Shown: one piece after another, positions 1-13,319 of the stretch
How the letters are laid out: every line of letters starts with the position of its first letter
Numbering within the stretch: the stretch's first letter is position 1
DNA from: Utricularia gibba
Taxonomy: Eukaryota; Streptophyta; Magnoliopsida; Lamiales; Lentibulariaceae
Length of the DNA: 64,000 nt
Direction: 5' to 3'
Assembly: GCA_002189035.1 (NCBI GenBank)
Contig: CM007992.1
Span: forward strand, 1,240,001-1,304,000
Notes under the pieces: model-generated
What the model saw: the letters and a program-made list of their open reading frames with translations, nothing else
The model's database searches: none
What the model was told of the DNA's origin: nothing
Position numbers and translations under genes: made by a program

Positions 1-234
1 TTCATCACTATACAACCATTGTTTAGAAATTGTATGACTGGTTAAAGCATCCATCCACCAAATAATTGTACAAATGATTAGAATGACATGTAAGAGGAAG
101 ATCAATTAAAAAATCATGCATTAGAATCATAGTATACTTTTTATGTTCTCTATCATATGTTTGTGATTGGTAAAAAGAATGATAACAATGATCTATCACA
201 TCTGATCATCCCATACCATGTATTGAAAAGTTAG

Positions 235-660
235 ATACTCCAACAATTTAAATCTCTATGAATATATCATTTAGAAAAATGGTCACCTATCCATTATTTT
301 ACACATAATTATATATAGGGTGATTATTTTTATGGCATAGCTATGAGAGAAAACTCAAGATTCCAACCTTCAAATCCCTATGAACCATTTAGAAAAACAA
401 TCACTTGCATTTTCCATTATATATACTATAATCAAGAATTTACATAGGGTGGTCATTTTCATCACACAGAGAAAACTCAGGATTACAACCATCCAAATCC
501 CTATCACTCATTTCTATTATATATGTCATATTAAAAAATGTATATATAAAGTGATTATTTTTATCACACAATCATGAGATAAAACTCAAGACACCAACAA
601 ATTCTTATAAACCATTTAAACAATTTACAAATAGGATGATTATTTTTATCACATAATCAA
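235..660. repeat. Degenerate AT-rich tandem repeat
   Basis: A motif resembling GTGATTATTTTTATCACA, followed by a variant of GAGAAAACTCAAGA and then AAATCCCTATGAACCATTT, recurs with changes at about 318, 447, 558 and 636. The spacing is uneven (about 130, 110 and 80 bases), so this is an old minisatellite-like array with indels. Short open frames through it are incidental. No gene was seen in 1-1690. Confidence 0.55.
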
Positions 661-1690
661 GTAATAATGTCTAATTTTGTAAAAGATGTGGAAAAAGCGT
701 TTGGTGGGAGTTTTATATTGCAAATTGAGGTGCGGAAGGGGGTAGGGCGTTTATTGCACTTCATGTGTGAGGTGTGGGCGTGTGGCGTGAGACACCTGCC
801 CCCAGGCGTGCTCCTTGACCTGGTTTGTTATTAAAATAGTTAGATTTTTTTTAATTAAATTTTTTTCTGTTTATTTTTTTAATTATTTTGGTTACCGAAT
901 ATAATATTATTTTAAATATATATTTGTAAAATTTATTTATCAAATATCCTTCTGATTTATGTTTTCAGAATGAAATGGTTTTATTTAAGGATAATATTTG
1001 ATTTTGAATAAATTCTATTTTAATAATCAGTTATGCATTTTCAAAAAAAAGTATTTTTTGAGGAATAGGATAAAAAAAAACCTTAAGCACTATGAATGTT
1101 TTTTGAAAGTTTTTTTTATTTCTAAAATAGTCAAAAAGAATAGCATAATATTTTATAAAATTAAAAACAAAAATAGTTGGAATATAGTGTTTTCAAATAT
1201 TTTTACTTTCTCAAAGAGTAGAGACAGTTTGAAAAAAATAAAACAGAATATTGCATTAATGTTCGATGCATTATAGGATTTTTGGAATTGAGGAATTCTC
1301 TCTAAAGTGATCAAACTTTATTTTATTTACATCACAATTATTTAAAACATTCATATTTATAATTACCCTTTGAAAAAGAAAAAAAGGGTGTAAAATATAA
1401 AGAAATTGCAAATAAGGCTCAAAATATACTTTTTTTTATTGCTTTTTGAAGAGAAAACATAAATTTGGAATATAATATGTGAATATTTCAATATGATTAA
1501 TAAAACCAAAGCAAATATCAAATTGTAATGACAACATCAAACTAGAGGATCTTTAAAAATAATGAAACCATTCTGACTTTCTAAATCAAAGGAGTATCTG
1601 AGGTAGTTTTATAAGCTTTCAAAGTAGGATACTTTTTGGTCTAGAAAAATAAATTTTAAGATGTATGGAACTTGAAATCATGTCTATAGA
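661..1690. other. AT-rich non-genic DNA
   Basis: No family was recognised here. A GC-richer patch at about 690-830 interrupts otherwise very AT-rich sequence with many A and T runs. The 92-codon open frame at 998-1276 is Lys/Phe/Ile/Asn-rich, as expected from random AT-rich DNA, and is not called as a gene. Confidence 0.5.
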
Positions 1691-3900
1691 ATTATATAGG
1701 ATTTTTATGGTGCAACACAAGCCATGAATGAAGACACATTAATGGAAAAAGGAGGATGGCTTTGATCTATTGCCAACTTTTGTATATTTCAATGGTTATG
1801 TTGGTGTTTCTGAAATAACATCTCAAGAAGTATTCAATGAAAGAGAATCAAAAAGTCATCTACAAAGAATGAAACACAAAAATGGAGCTTGTAGGAGATT
1901 AGAAGCTAGAAGATTTTGATTATGCATAATTTGTGGAAAAATTGAAAAAGGACATGATTGAACTTGACAAGGATTGCTGATAGAGCAGGTTTATATGGAA
2001 CTAAAAGCACAAATCAGAGAGTAAGATAAATTTGTGTTTTTACAAAGAAAAAAAGAAGTAAATATGTGAGTTTAAATTTGATATCTCTACAAAACCGATA
2101 GATTGTTGAGATAATCCAACATTTTAGTTTCTCTTTATCTTTTAAAAGACACTCAATATTGTCTTTAGGCATAATAGTTATACTACAGTAACATGGAAAA
2201 GATATACATTCCACCTATAAAAATAAAGAATTCATACAATGCATAAGTATGGAAAAATGCAATAACATATCTTTTATTTGCTTACCTGACATACAAGCTC
2301 CTAATATTTCAATTACAATTATTATAAACCACATCTATAACATATCAGTCAAAATTTTATTAATGAATCCAATATAGAACCTCATCAAAAATCATTTACA
2401 TCATAAATGTATTATAAATATCTATTGTATAACCTGATTAGTTTGATATAACTAATAAGTAAAAATTTGAAAGTTTTGTTCGTTAACACTTCATATATAA
2501 TTTCAGATGATGGAAAAAAAATAGATTTATAGCTATAATGATACTAAACAGAGTATTTCCCATCAAATTTCTACATAAAAACCTTGAGGTTCACCATATT
2601 AGTTTAGATGTATAATGTACAGAACATATGATGTTGTGAGATCATAGGCATAGATATCTTAATCAAACAATCCTAACGAAATTGGACAAATTTGGAGAAT
2701 TAAATGAATGATGTGACTTTTTAAATGAGCATTGGAAAGTGAGCAAGCTTGGAAAGATAAGAAATTTACCTTTTGAAAGAAGTAATTGGATTGACTCCAC
2801 ACTTTTAAAAATAATTTATTTTGATGTTTATAGGTTAATAAATCCAATAAAAAAAGAAAATTATTTTGATGAAAGCATGAGCAGAGGTAATCTTCAAGTT
2901 TTGGATATTTTGAACTACATTAAAAAATCAGCATGGTCACAAGATTATGTATATATGTTATGCTAATGGTGGAGATTATATCTATCATGAATTATAGGAT
3001 CTCTATGAGAAGACTGAAATTACTTACTAATTCATTGTTCCCTATACTCGCCATCAAAATGAAATCAGTGAAAGAATCAATCAAACAATCTTAAATATGC
3101 TCAAATGTCTATTAATTGAAAAAAAAAAATGTACTAAAGGTTTTTTTTGGGGAAGAGAATCAATGTATTGTGCAGTGTATTTGTTAAATAGATTTTATGT
3201 AAAAAGAATCATTGAGTTTGAAACTCCATACGAACTCTCGACAATAAGAATTCCTACTATGAATCATCTCAAAATCTTTGATCGCATTTGCTTTCCCCTC
3301 ATACCAAAAGCTTTTAAAACAAATCTAGGCATGATGAATCAAATAGAAATATTTATAAATTATAGCTAAACTATGAAAATATATAAAATATAAGATCTTG
3401 TTGAGGTAAAATTAGTAGCAAAAAGACATGTATCATTTGATGAACAACAAGATTAGGACTAGAAGAATGCTAACATAAGATAATATCTTTGATACTATTT
3501 ATTGTCTTAGTTCTTTTCCCACCTACATCAAGGTGTTCCATTATTAAGTCATTCCAACTTGATGATATTGCTATTAGTATGGTTATCTTTCTCATCAACA
3601 TGTCTAGATCTAAAACCAATGGAAATGAAAACACTTGCAATGATATTTTCAATGTTGAAGTCATTGTTTTCAGATAGAAGGAAGCATGCAAACAAAGAAA
3701 GTTCATTAACTGATAAAGAAATCAACTCTCTAGACCCGCAAACAGAAGAAAGTAGAAGCACATTTCAACCAAAAATTGATGTATTGATTGAGAAAAATTG
3801 GGTTTGTTACCTGTTAATTTTGCACTAGGTCTCTTTGATGATCACCAACCATGTTTGAATCCTCAAAAGAATGCTTAATCAGAAAAGAAGAATGAGTCCT
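1690..3900 (+). mobile_element. Dead Ty1/copia retrotransposon fragment (integrase region)
   Basis: Reading forward from about 2739 to 3366, pieces in shifting frames match the copia integrase core. There is a zinc-finger-side segment with RNLPFERS, then a short stretch ending YFDVYR where family members have the first catalytic Asp. Next comes a segment resembling GGxYxxxE followed by PYTxxQNxxSER, and then VYLLNR and HLKIFDRxCF motifs. In-frame stops (for example near 2994 and 3030) and frame changes break it. Flanks from about 1690 and to about 3900 are probably the same element but are not readable. No LTR pair was recognised. It is certainly inactive. Confidence 0.8.
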
Positions 3901-4597
3901 CATTTTTGCAAATTACCCAAATTCTGCACAACAAACCTACTGTTAGGTCAACGGTTGTAGCAATTGTTCTATCTCCATAAGAAATGAGATAGAAGTTCCT
4001 GGATGTACATAAAATTGGAGTAAGAAATTCGATTTTTATATAATGTTTAATTAATAAATAAAAATTTTGGATTAATTAAATAAGAAGGAAGTATAAGTAT
4101 AAATAAAACAATTTTTATGGAATTAAATAAAATCCATTTAATTCTATTATCTAATATTAAGCCCTCTTAATCAAATAAACCTTACCATTAGAATATTCTA
4201 GAACCGCGAGGCGGGGGAGTAGACGTAAAGAAGGTTCCTATTCTATTCGTTTGCTGTCACAGTCACGTGCCCATCCAGCTCAAGCACATGGCACCACCTT
4301 AAAGCGAGAGCAACCAAAAAATTATATAAAATTAAAAAATAAATTAAAATTAAATCTCTCCCATGGCTCCGGTTATCTTGTATTAGTAAATTTTATTTAT
4401 ATTAAAATACTTAATAGAGCCTCCAGACTCCGGCTAGTTCAAAATCCCAGCACTGCAGCTCTCGCTCCGGCAACGGCTCTCTTCCCAGTTCCGGATCACG
4501 TCCCCCTCATTCGGCTGCTCCTAGGGTTTGGAATTCTGGGTTCTTCTGCCTTTTTTGCTTTGGTGACATTTTGGGTGTTGATTGGGGGTGATTAGAG
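3901..4597. promoter_or_regulatory. Upstream region of the DUF4057 gene
   Basis: AT-rich DNA to about 4200, then a GC-richer stretch (4200-4600) that probably holds the promoter and 5' leader of the gene starting at 4598. No core promoter motif could be assigned with confidence. Confidence 0.35.
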
Positions 4598-6294
4598 ATG
4601 GAGAAATGCACGCCCGTGAGAAAGCCTCATACCTCCACGGCGGATCTGCTTACCTGGTCGGAGATTCCGCCAGAAATTTCACCGGCTCCTCCTTCTTCAG
4701 CTCGTGTTCATCAGGTTTGGGAATCGATGACTGTGTTTCTTTTCATGAGTGCGGTTTAGTTTGTTCTGTAGATGTGGGTTTTAGAATTTGGGGTGTAATG
4801 CAGCCTTCGGATGGGATTCGCAAGGTGGTATTTGGTGGGCAGGTCACCGATGAGGAAGTTGAGAGCCTGAATAAAAGGTTATGGATCTACCTTTCGTTTC
4901 TCTCTATTTTCTCATAAAAAAATGGCATTGATTTTTTTTTTTTTTTGAGGTATTGGAGGGCTTGTCCCGATTTCTTCATGTATCATACAGAATTTGGAAA
5001 ATCTTGAATTTTTCCTTTTATTGTGATCCAGTTGTGGAACTCTCAGATCTTGAGAGTTCGTCCGTTTTCTTGTCACCCTGGCGGTGTGTGAGTTTTGTGG
5101 TGAAGTCTCAAAATGGGTACTCTGATAACGGCATTGGTGGTGAATTCTGAATTCCAAATCTAATTATTTCAAATAAGTTTTCTTGAATGTGTGGTTGTGA
5201 AGAAGGTCCACTGCCGTGTAGTGATAACATTTCTGGTGCATTCTAAGCATCAAACCAAATATGGCTCTTTAAATACATCTCTCAGGCAATCATTTGATGT
5301 GTATATGAATGAGGTTGTTGCTATAGAACTGCAGTTACTTCATTGTAGTGAAGAGAATGTTTTTTCCTCTCTGGGATGCTATATTGTTTTGTGTATAACA
5401 TTGTCGTGTAACATTGCTTGTGCTATTCTGTCTAATGATTTTCCAGGAAGCCATGTTCTGACTACAAGATGAAGGAAATGACCGGAAGTGGTATTTTTAA
5501 GGCCAAGGGAGAAAATGAGCCATCGGAAGTTGATGACTCAGAGCAGACTCTGGCAAATAAGACTGGCTTGCGCATGTACCAGGTATCTTCTCACCCATTT
5601 AGTCATGCATTTTGTTTCTTGGTGTTCACGGATCTGATAGTTGTTGGACGATTATTGTTGCTTTCAGCAAACTTTGGCTGGAGTCAGTCATATTTCTTTT
5701 GGTGAAGAAGAAACCATATCTCTCAAGAAGCCAACCACTCTCACTGAAGTTGCTAAACAGCGTGAGCTGAGTGGAAATCTGGAGAGTGAAGCTGAGGCCA
5801 GGATGCAGAAGCAGATTTCGATTGCAAAAAACAAGGAGCTTTCTGGGCATGATATTTTCGCTCCCCCTCCTGAAATTCAACCCCGGCCCTGGCTGCTCGT
5901 GCTTTGGCCTTGAGAGAGAGCATCACGATCGGGGAGCCAGCAACACATGATGTAAGCATCAAAACTTCCACACACAGTAACCGAATTCCGTTACTACTAT
6001 CATGGTATACCAAACATTCTATTGGACTCTCTGCAGAGCAATGGAGTCTCAAACGTAGAAACTGTTGTGAAGACATCAAAGAAGATCCCAAACCAGAAAT
6101 TCACAGAGCTTTCAGGGAACAACATCTTCAAGGGGGATGCACCACAAGCATCATCAGACAAACAGCTCAGTTCTGCCAAACTGAGGGAAATCAGCGGCAG
6201 CAACATCTTCGCAGATGGAAAGGTGGAATCCCGTGAGTACTTTGGCGGGGTGCGCAAACCGCCCGGCGGGGAGAGCAGCATCGCCCTGGTGTAA
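4598..6294 (+). CDS. DUF4057 family protein (HN1-like), five exons, one apparent frameshift
   Basis: Exons: 4598-4714, 4804-4877, 5447-5582, 5668-5951, 6037-6294. The protein opens MEKCTPVRKPHTSTADLLTW, the signature start of the plant DUF4057 family (relatives of Arabidopsis At4g39860 and At1g78150, annotated hematological/neurological expressed 1-like). It then has VVFGGQVTDEEVESLNKRKPCSDYKM, which crosses two exon joins, and ends in a conserved FGGVRKPPGGESSIALV tail. A short motif with core SG-x-x-IF recurs at least four times. All borders are GT-AG. The summed exons are one base short of a whole number of codons. The frame slips near 5881-5889, where one more C in the CCC run at 5887-5889 restores the family sequence PRPLAARALAL. 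The intact product would be about 289 residues. Molecular function is unknown. The family call is firm; whether the frameshift is real is doubtful. Confidence 0.9.
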
Positions 6295-8160
6295 CTCTAT
6301 GAACTCTAACTACTTGTTACTGGAAGCTGTATGTGGTGTGGCGGCCGTGTGCTTTCAAGTGTGGTGTGTGGTTTCTTAGTGTTGGAGGCTTGATCAACAC
6401 ATCTGAAACATTTAATGTTAATCGAGATTAGGACTACTGCAGACCTGCTCATAATAATATGCTGGTGCTGTGTCTCTTCCTCTTGCTGACACAACTGATG
6501 TTCCAGAAAATAAGCCTGTTATTCTTCTGTTTTTAGCTCTGGTTTCACACCAAACCAGAAGCCTGAAGCTCTCAATGCCCCCAAAGTTCAGATTACATGG
6601 TCCTGCTCTAGGGATCACCCTCCTCACCTCAATAAATACGCCACATGACTCATAATGGCCCAAACCTCATATGGGCAACTGCTGTGAGCCAGTCCAAGCC
6701 TCTGCGGTCACACTCCGCCTGCAGAGTCACCATCTTCTTCCTCTCCATCAATCTCCTCCTCGCTTCACCTTGGGTAGAGTTATAGACTTGAATCCGAACC
6801 GTGATTTCGGTTTGGTTTGGTGATGTGAGTGTCCGTAACTAGAACAAAAAATGTGTGATTTCGTATTGATTCAAGATATTTGGAACCAATGGAACATACT
6901 TTTTAAAATCGATAAATCTTTTTTTTTTATTTTTTTGATAGTTTTAAATATCTTTATATGTTATGAGAGTTTGAAAAAATATTTAAAAGAATAATACATT
7001 TTTCAAATATCTACAATGATTAATGTTGATACTTGAAAAATATTTTTTATTTTTAAAATTATTTTTAAATACTTTTAACAAATGTTATTGGAACTTGAAA
7101 AATTCTTTAAAAAAGTATGTATTTCATAAACATCCATAATTAATGTAAATGTTTGGAAAGTAATCTTTAAAAAAACCGCTTGATTTTGATTCTGTTTCAA
7201 TTCAAGATTTTCGATTATAATTTCAGTTCAATTCAAGATTTTTTATTTTAATTTTGATTTGATTCAATCTTTAAAAATCAGGCTTTTAACCAAAACTAGA
7301 TCCAAAATAACAATAAACTTTTAAAAATGTGGTTTCGAACCCAAACTAGAATCGAAGTAAATAATAAATTACGGTTTATGAAATGACGCCACCCCCTCCG
7401 ATGAGTATGACTGAGAACCTCGGTGGCTCCGTTGGCGAGCAAGAGTTTCCAAGATGGGCCGGGCCGGGCCGGGCCGTACCATAAACCAAAATCAGACGCA
7501 TCACACTCTCCAGGTCAAAGTCTGGAGGGCTAAAACTAGGCGATGCCTGCCTCATCTCAAATTCTGCTTCACCAGCCTTAGCCCACTTACAAGTTATTTC
7601 CATTAACCATCGCTTTCAACTGAGCCGAAATTAATTTTATTATTAATTTTAAAAAATTTTAAAAAAATTTTTATTTGAAAACTTAAAATCAATATTTTAA
7701 AAGTATTTCTTACAAAAATTATACCAAATAGACTTTAAAATATATGAATATTTAAAACAAATACTCTCTAAAAATTATTTTAAATTTAAAAGATTATATA
7801 AATATTATATCTAATTATGGAGTTAATTAATTTATAGATAATATTCGTGCAGATAGATTCTAAGGGTGTGTTTTTTGTTAATAGAAGTACATGAATTTAA
7901 AAGTAGTATAATAAATTACAAGATATTTGATTAATATATTTAAATAAATTCAAAATTATTCAACTTCTTTTTAATCTCATATTCATTGGTTTATTTAAAA
8001 TCAATTTCTGATTCCAATAATTAAATACTACCTAAAAAATTAATTTCACTATATCAACTTTATTTAAATTAAAATAAATTAAATCTATTTCATGCTATTC
8101 CTATCAATCAAACATTGAGAGGTCGTTTGATAGGAGTTTATTAGTGTATTTAATTATAAA

Positions 8161-8199
<39 letters not shown>

Positions 8200-8450
8200 T
8201 ATAACATTTAATATTTGAGAATAAAAATTTGAGTATGTGAGTGATATAATTATAATTAATCTCTTTTTTCATTTGTATATGTTCAAAAAATGAATATATG
8301 ATTGATATAATAATGCAAATTTGATATACATATGTTAATTAATTAAACAATGGTTTATATAAAAATTTAGATTTAAATTTTTTATATTATACCCTTTAAT
8401 TAATGCATTCCTATTCTAACCCGTATTTGAAATTATATACAAATACATAA
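6295..8450. other. Intergenic, AT-rich, with simple repeats
   Basis: The 3' untranslated region of the DUF4057 gene probably runs to about 6480-6660. Beyond it lies AT-rich DNA with no gene. A (GGGCC) repeat of about four units lies near 7457-7476 and a long (TA)n tract at about 8165-8198. Confidence 0.5.
8165..8198. repeat. (TA)n microsatellite
   Basis: About 17 uninterrupted TA units. It is likely to vary in length and to be difficult to assemble. Confidence 0.9.
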
Positions 8451-8616
8451 AAAATTCAGATATAATCAAATTTGTCCAAATAATTTTTGCTTTCCAAAAA
8501 AAATTGACAATGTGCATTATTATTATGGTGGGCCGGGTTGGATTTGGCGGGTTTCACATTGTCAACTGCCCGGGTGAAAAAGATGTTGAAGCTGGCGGGG
8601 CTGTGGATGATCGGTG

Positions 8617-8630
8617 GGGGGGGGGGGGGG
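8617..8630. repeat. 14-base G homopolymer
   Basis: A run of 14 G followed by CGGG, in a GC-richer patch (8520-8780) upstream of the RING gene. Its length is likely to be misestimated. Confidence 0.85.
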
Positions 8631-9300
8631 CGGGTCCCTAGGGTTATCTGCGCAACCCCCGACGCTCGAAGACAAGACAACTGATCCGGATTACGGTGTA
8701 AAAGGTATGGTAAGGCTCGGCCATACGCGGGTGGACAACAATTGTGAAGTGAATGGCCCCATTCCCTGCAGCCTTGGTTGAAATCTTGCGACACAGGTCC
8801 GGGAGAACAGGATGATAGATGACAACACCTCTTTATCTTTACCTGTTCTTTCAATTTCTCGAGCAGTTGGAATTTGGGTGAGTAATGATGAAAAGCTAAT
8901 GGATTGAACATTTAAGTTATGCCAATCTGATGGCAAATTTGGCACCTTTGAAACATTATACAAGTGCAGCATTAATGGGGAAGTTCGACCATTATTGGGA
9001 TCTTGAAAAGTTGGTTCCTTGCTCGGAGACTAGTAGTCGTGGTGGTGTGAACCCGTGGGTGTGGGCAACTCGGGGAGGTACCTTCGAAGTAAATTGTAAG
9101 GTTACTGTCCGTCCTCCATCGAATTCTTCCTCTGCACTCACCCCCATCCCCCCTATAACTCATCCTTTCCTCATTTCTTAAGCTTTTACATCGCTTCCTT
9201 CTCTTTAACCCATCCTGCGTAGAGTTTCTGGAGGTGCCAGAGATGGGCCTTTTCAGTTTATTGATCGTTCTTACAGCCCAGTTCCTTTTTCTGGGTTGCC

Positions 9301-9307
9301 TATAAAT
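9301..9307 (+). promoter_or_regulatory. Candidate TATA box of the RING-H2 gene
   Basis: TATAAAT sits in a locally GC-richer stretch. A possible 5'-UTR donor lies near 9361 and an acceptor near 9947 (TTTGCAG), which would put a roughly 590-base intron in the leader before the start at 10060. This is inference; no transcript evidence is available. Confidence 0.3.
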
Positions 9308-10059
9308 CCCAGCTATGGGAAGGAATCTGGTCTGACTGCAAACCGAGAGGTGATTCCATAGGTATTTGGCGGGTAAAACTCAGTATGTTTTTCTTGATGA
9401 TCTGAATATAGCGCCTTTGTTCCTTCATCTTTCTTTCTTTATTTTCTTGGTTATGTTTCACGCCTGTGCTGGAACTGGTTTTCGGTTTTGATCTTCCATC
9501 CGTTTTCTGCCCACTTATCGCATTATTTTTATATATTATTGCTTTTTCATGGATTAAATCAGAAACATGCCCATGTACCTTGTTTTGGAAACACTCTTCT
9601 TCATCTGAGTTGCTTTATTCTCACTATTCCTTCACTCTGATTCATAGAAGTTCACACTTATGAAGATTTCACTTAAGGGCTTTAGAAGTGTTGAGAATCA
9701 ACCTGTTTTTGCTGATATATTGCGAAATGCATCTATTCCTTGTATGGATTTGCAGATGTGTGTGGTCTGGTTTACTGGGAATTGCTGAGAAACTGAGTAT
9801 CTAGTGTAGACAGAACTAAGCCGAATGATGATTAGAAGAAACAAAACAAAGAACATTCTAAACTTTACTGATTTATGCAAGGTATTTGTTATCTTTCTTC
9901 TAGTCGTCTCATTCAAATGCTAACCTTTCTCGTGTCCTACTTTGCAGGTTACAATGAGTGAAGCTTGCCTTCGAACATAATAAATGTATTTAAGGTGATT
10001 GCTTCTGTATCAGGGAGATCTCTGTCTTGATTGTAAGTAATTCAGCACCTTCTGGAACA

Positions 10060-12619
10060 ATGAAAGGACAAACAAGTCAGGTTTGGACCATGGGGAAAAG
10101 TTTTTCATCAGGTAGTGGTTCAAAACCCGATGATGACTCGGTAGATTCTCAAATTTCACTGGATATTCTGAAGGCTTCCCCATCAAGGCTGCAATCAGAT
10201 CACCACCATCCGGCATTGGAGGCTAATATCCCATACATGCAACATGGATATCATGATGTTGAGATGTATGCAGGGGAATCCAGCTCTGCTGCTGAAAGAT
10301 GTATGGTTCCTCACGAAGGAATGTTAGAGCATTCATGGAGAGCCTTCTCAAGGAGCCACCATAAAGAGCAACAAGGGCATTTGGGGCTTCCGGAAATACC
10401 CCAAATTCTGTGACAGGTTCCAGTAGTAATCAGAGGATAAACAGATCTTTTACTCCTCCTAGTTCAAGTCTTATCTCGGAAGCACTTGCTCATGATCTTA
10501 ATGGGAGTGATGGATTTGAAAATGTACAGGAAGAGGGGTTCCTCACTAATCACACAAGTACATTCAGAAATAATGGAACATCTGATGGAAAGTCTGAATT
10601 TGGGTCGCCTGCTTCTCTTATCTTATCGGCTGATTGTAGTGGATTGGTTTTGGATGGAAGTAGAAACCGAGCAAGCTGTTCTTCAGATTCTTTGCGGATG
10701 CCGTACAAGAGGAAAGCCTTAGAAGACCGAATGAGTCAAACATTCGGAAATAGAGGCCCTGGTTTGTCTGAAAGGGCTGAAGCAAGTTGTAGGCATACTC
10801 AAAAATCTCCCCAAGTAGCTGCAAGTCACATTAGCTTGCCACTGCATGCGGAGAATGATCTAATCCCAAATAATGGATTGGAGCCAGAACGTCCGAGGAC
10901 TAGGATTGATGTTGGAAGAGCTTTTTCTGCAAATTCTCCATTTCTAAATACATCAGAATGCGCAGAAACTTCCAGCAGCAATCTGCTTCAGGGCACTGAT
11001 GGTTTTAACCAGCAAGAACAAAGGTATGGCAGTAATTTTTTAACAAGGGTTGATGTGGGAATGGCAGATGGTTCATCTTCTTCACAGCAGTCTTCACGAT
11101 TGTTGCATCCTAATTATTTGTATGATATGAATCCATATGTTGGATTGGAAAGTGGTGGCCACCACGAGTACCCGAATCTGCAAGCCCCTCCCTTTCATAG
11201 AATTAACCAGTCTAGGTGGAATGCAAGATCAAGCCGTGCCTCATCCTCTTCTTGTGGAAGAGATGATGCTGCCTCAGCTGAAAGGACACAAAGAAGTGTT
11301 TCTGTAAACCTATCTGAACAGCCCTTGCCTCTCCCTGCTGAAGTGTTCGGAAGTATACCTGATTACTCTGTTAACTGGAACTCAACTATCGGGAATATAT
11401 GCCCCGGAGGACATGGTGCATCAACTTCTACCCCTGGCTCAAGTAGAATAACACGCTTATCTTCCCCTGGAAGGTCCCTTCGCAGTGGCACGTGGTATCA
11501 TCAAAGATCATCCGAAATGATGCGGAGATCTCTGTTGCCCTCAGTTGGGTCTGGCTCTGGGCCACTGAGTAGCAATCACGTTGTGCGAGCTAATAATCAA
11601 TATAACATTGCATTACCAGCTGTACCTGATAATTGCCGTCCAAATCGTGCATCACCAAGGTCATCACAGGTAGAGCTGCATCTGCCTGGTGGTCTCGAAG
11701 TGCCACATTCACTGAGAACTCTCGCTGCTGCTTCTGGTGAAAGGAGAAGAAGCATGGTGACTGAGGTTTCGTTATCCCCCTTTATCTCATGCACATAATT
11801 GATCCACTGTCTCCCACCTCATTTCTCAGCTACGTTTATAAATGCTTCTGTGTTTACCTGATCTCATGCACATAATTCAACAGATTCGTCATGTCTTTGA
11901 TCTCATGCGAAGGGGGGAGAGCTTAAGATTTGAGGTTTGTCATAAGCAGTAGACTTTTCTGCTATGGATGTGTGCGCCTGGAGTAGCCTAGAAAGACATC
12001 AGGCCCTGTAGCTTCTTGTTTTGTTTCCCTGTCTTGAGACGCCCGTCTCATATTATCTCCTTCTCTGGTAGGATATGGTGTTCCTCGATCACTCCGGCCT
12101 TATTGGCATGACTGATATTCATGATCGGCACCGTGATTTGCGAATGGATGTCGATAGCATGTCATACGAGGTGGGGATGATTTCCTTGCTCCTCCCACAC
12201 ACACCCACATCTTCAATGTTTCATGGGTTTCCCTCCCTGTTCTTCCAGGAGTTACTCGCCCTCGAGGAGCGCATGGGAACTGTGTGCACAGGACTAACTG
12301 AAGACGCCATTGGCAAGCACCTCAAGAGAAGGAGATACCACCACCACGTAGAGAATGAGAAGGAAGCACAAGAAGACAACTGCTGCATATGCCGAGTAAG
12401 ATTAGATTGTCTTTGCCATCATAAAAAGAAGAGAACTAGAAAAAATGGACGTGATTCAGGCAGTGTATTTTCTGATGGGTGCAGGAGGAGTATGTTGCCG
12501 GAGAAGACATCGGAGAACTCACCTGCGGCCATGATTTCCATGCACTGTGCATCAAGCAGTGGCTCCTGCTCAAGAATCTCTGCCCCATCTGCAAAACCAC
12601 CGGTCTCCTCAACTCATGA
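10060..12619 (+). CDS. RING-H2 E3 ubiquitin ligase, MBR/RHG1A type, one apparent frameshift
   Basis: Exons: 10060-11765, 11884-11934, 12072-12170, 12249-12395, 12485-12619; about 712 residues once frame is restored. The large first exon encodes a Ser-rich disordered region with family landmarks such as PYKRKALE and VPHSLRTLAAASG. The next exons carry IRHVFDLMRRGESLRFE and DRHRDLRMDVDSMSYEELLALEERMG. The C-terminus is a RING-H2 finger: CCICREEY, then CGHDFHALCIKQWLL, then CPICKTTGL. Arabidopsis MBR1 and MBR2 ubiquitinate the Mediator subunit MED25; the same role here is inference. Reading frame changes near 10375: adding one G to the GGG at 10375-10377 joins the two halves as EQQGAFGASGNTPNSVTG. 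ATG 10060 was chosen because the frame upstream has no ATG. Confidence 0.9.
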
Positions 12620-13319
12620 AATCACCACATGAAACATGGTATTAGGATTTAGGACCCCTGGCGACTGCCTGTATCATCTCTCCAATGGAGACATTCATCG
12701 TGTCGGTAGCTTCTCCTAATAATGAATTCCAGGTAAACAATTTAGTGCTTCATTGCATGGTTTCCAGTTTGCTCTGCTTCAAATTTTGCACTTAAAGAGA
12801 GCTTGAAATGCGGTATGCGAAGCGCAGAAATTTCACGCCCCAACCTGTAATAGTAAAACATGTCCGGGAAGCCATCAAGCACCGCTCACCGCCGTCATCG
12901 CCGGGAAGACGGACTAGGGTGGGCAGCGGCGGAATATGCGGGACGATGGACAGTGGCGGAGCAATGGTTACGGGACGGGATAAAAAATCTCAGTAAATAT
13001 AAATTATTAAAAAATTAATAATTAAAGATAATAAGTCAAACTTTTATTTGGCGGTATATGAAAGACTAATTTGTTTTCAGTAATATATTTAATTATTAGT
13101 TTACTAAGAATTGATATTTAAGACTATACATGATTTATCAAAATGAATGACGTACACAAAACTGCTAAATTTCGATATTCGCAATGAAAGCTTCATCCCA
13201 GCCGTCCACGTGGCGACTAATCAATCCATTTTCGAGATGCGCATACTTCTTGTTTCTCCTTCCATGTCATGACAACGCAGCAACAGAGGGATTTGCCTGC
13301 TAGCCGACGGTCTGAAGTC
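12620..13319. other. 3' end of RING gene and SCP2 promoter
   Basis: The 3'-UTR of the RING gene occupies the first part. 12808-12996 is open for 62 codons but resembles no family I know. From 13000 the DNA turns AT-rich, then a short leader precedes the SCP2 start. An in-frame ATG at 13269 could add 17 residues to SCP2. Confidence 0.4.

Noticed and set aside
998-1276. 92-codon open frame in the AT-rich left end
   Set aside because: Lys, Asn, Ile and Phe dominate, as in random AT-rich DNA, and no motif is present.
8456-8911. 151-codon minus-strand open frame upstream of the RING gene
   Set aside because: It crosses the G14 tract, has many Pro/His/Cys residues of low-complexity origin, and resembles no family.
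12808-12996. 62-codon open frame after the RING gene
   Set aside because: It is Arg/Gly-rich with no homology recognised and lies where the 3' flank of the RING gene is expected.
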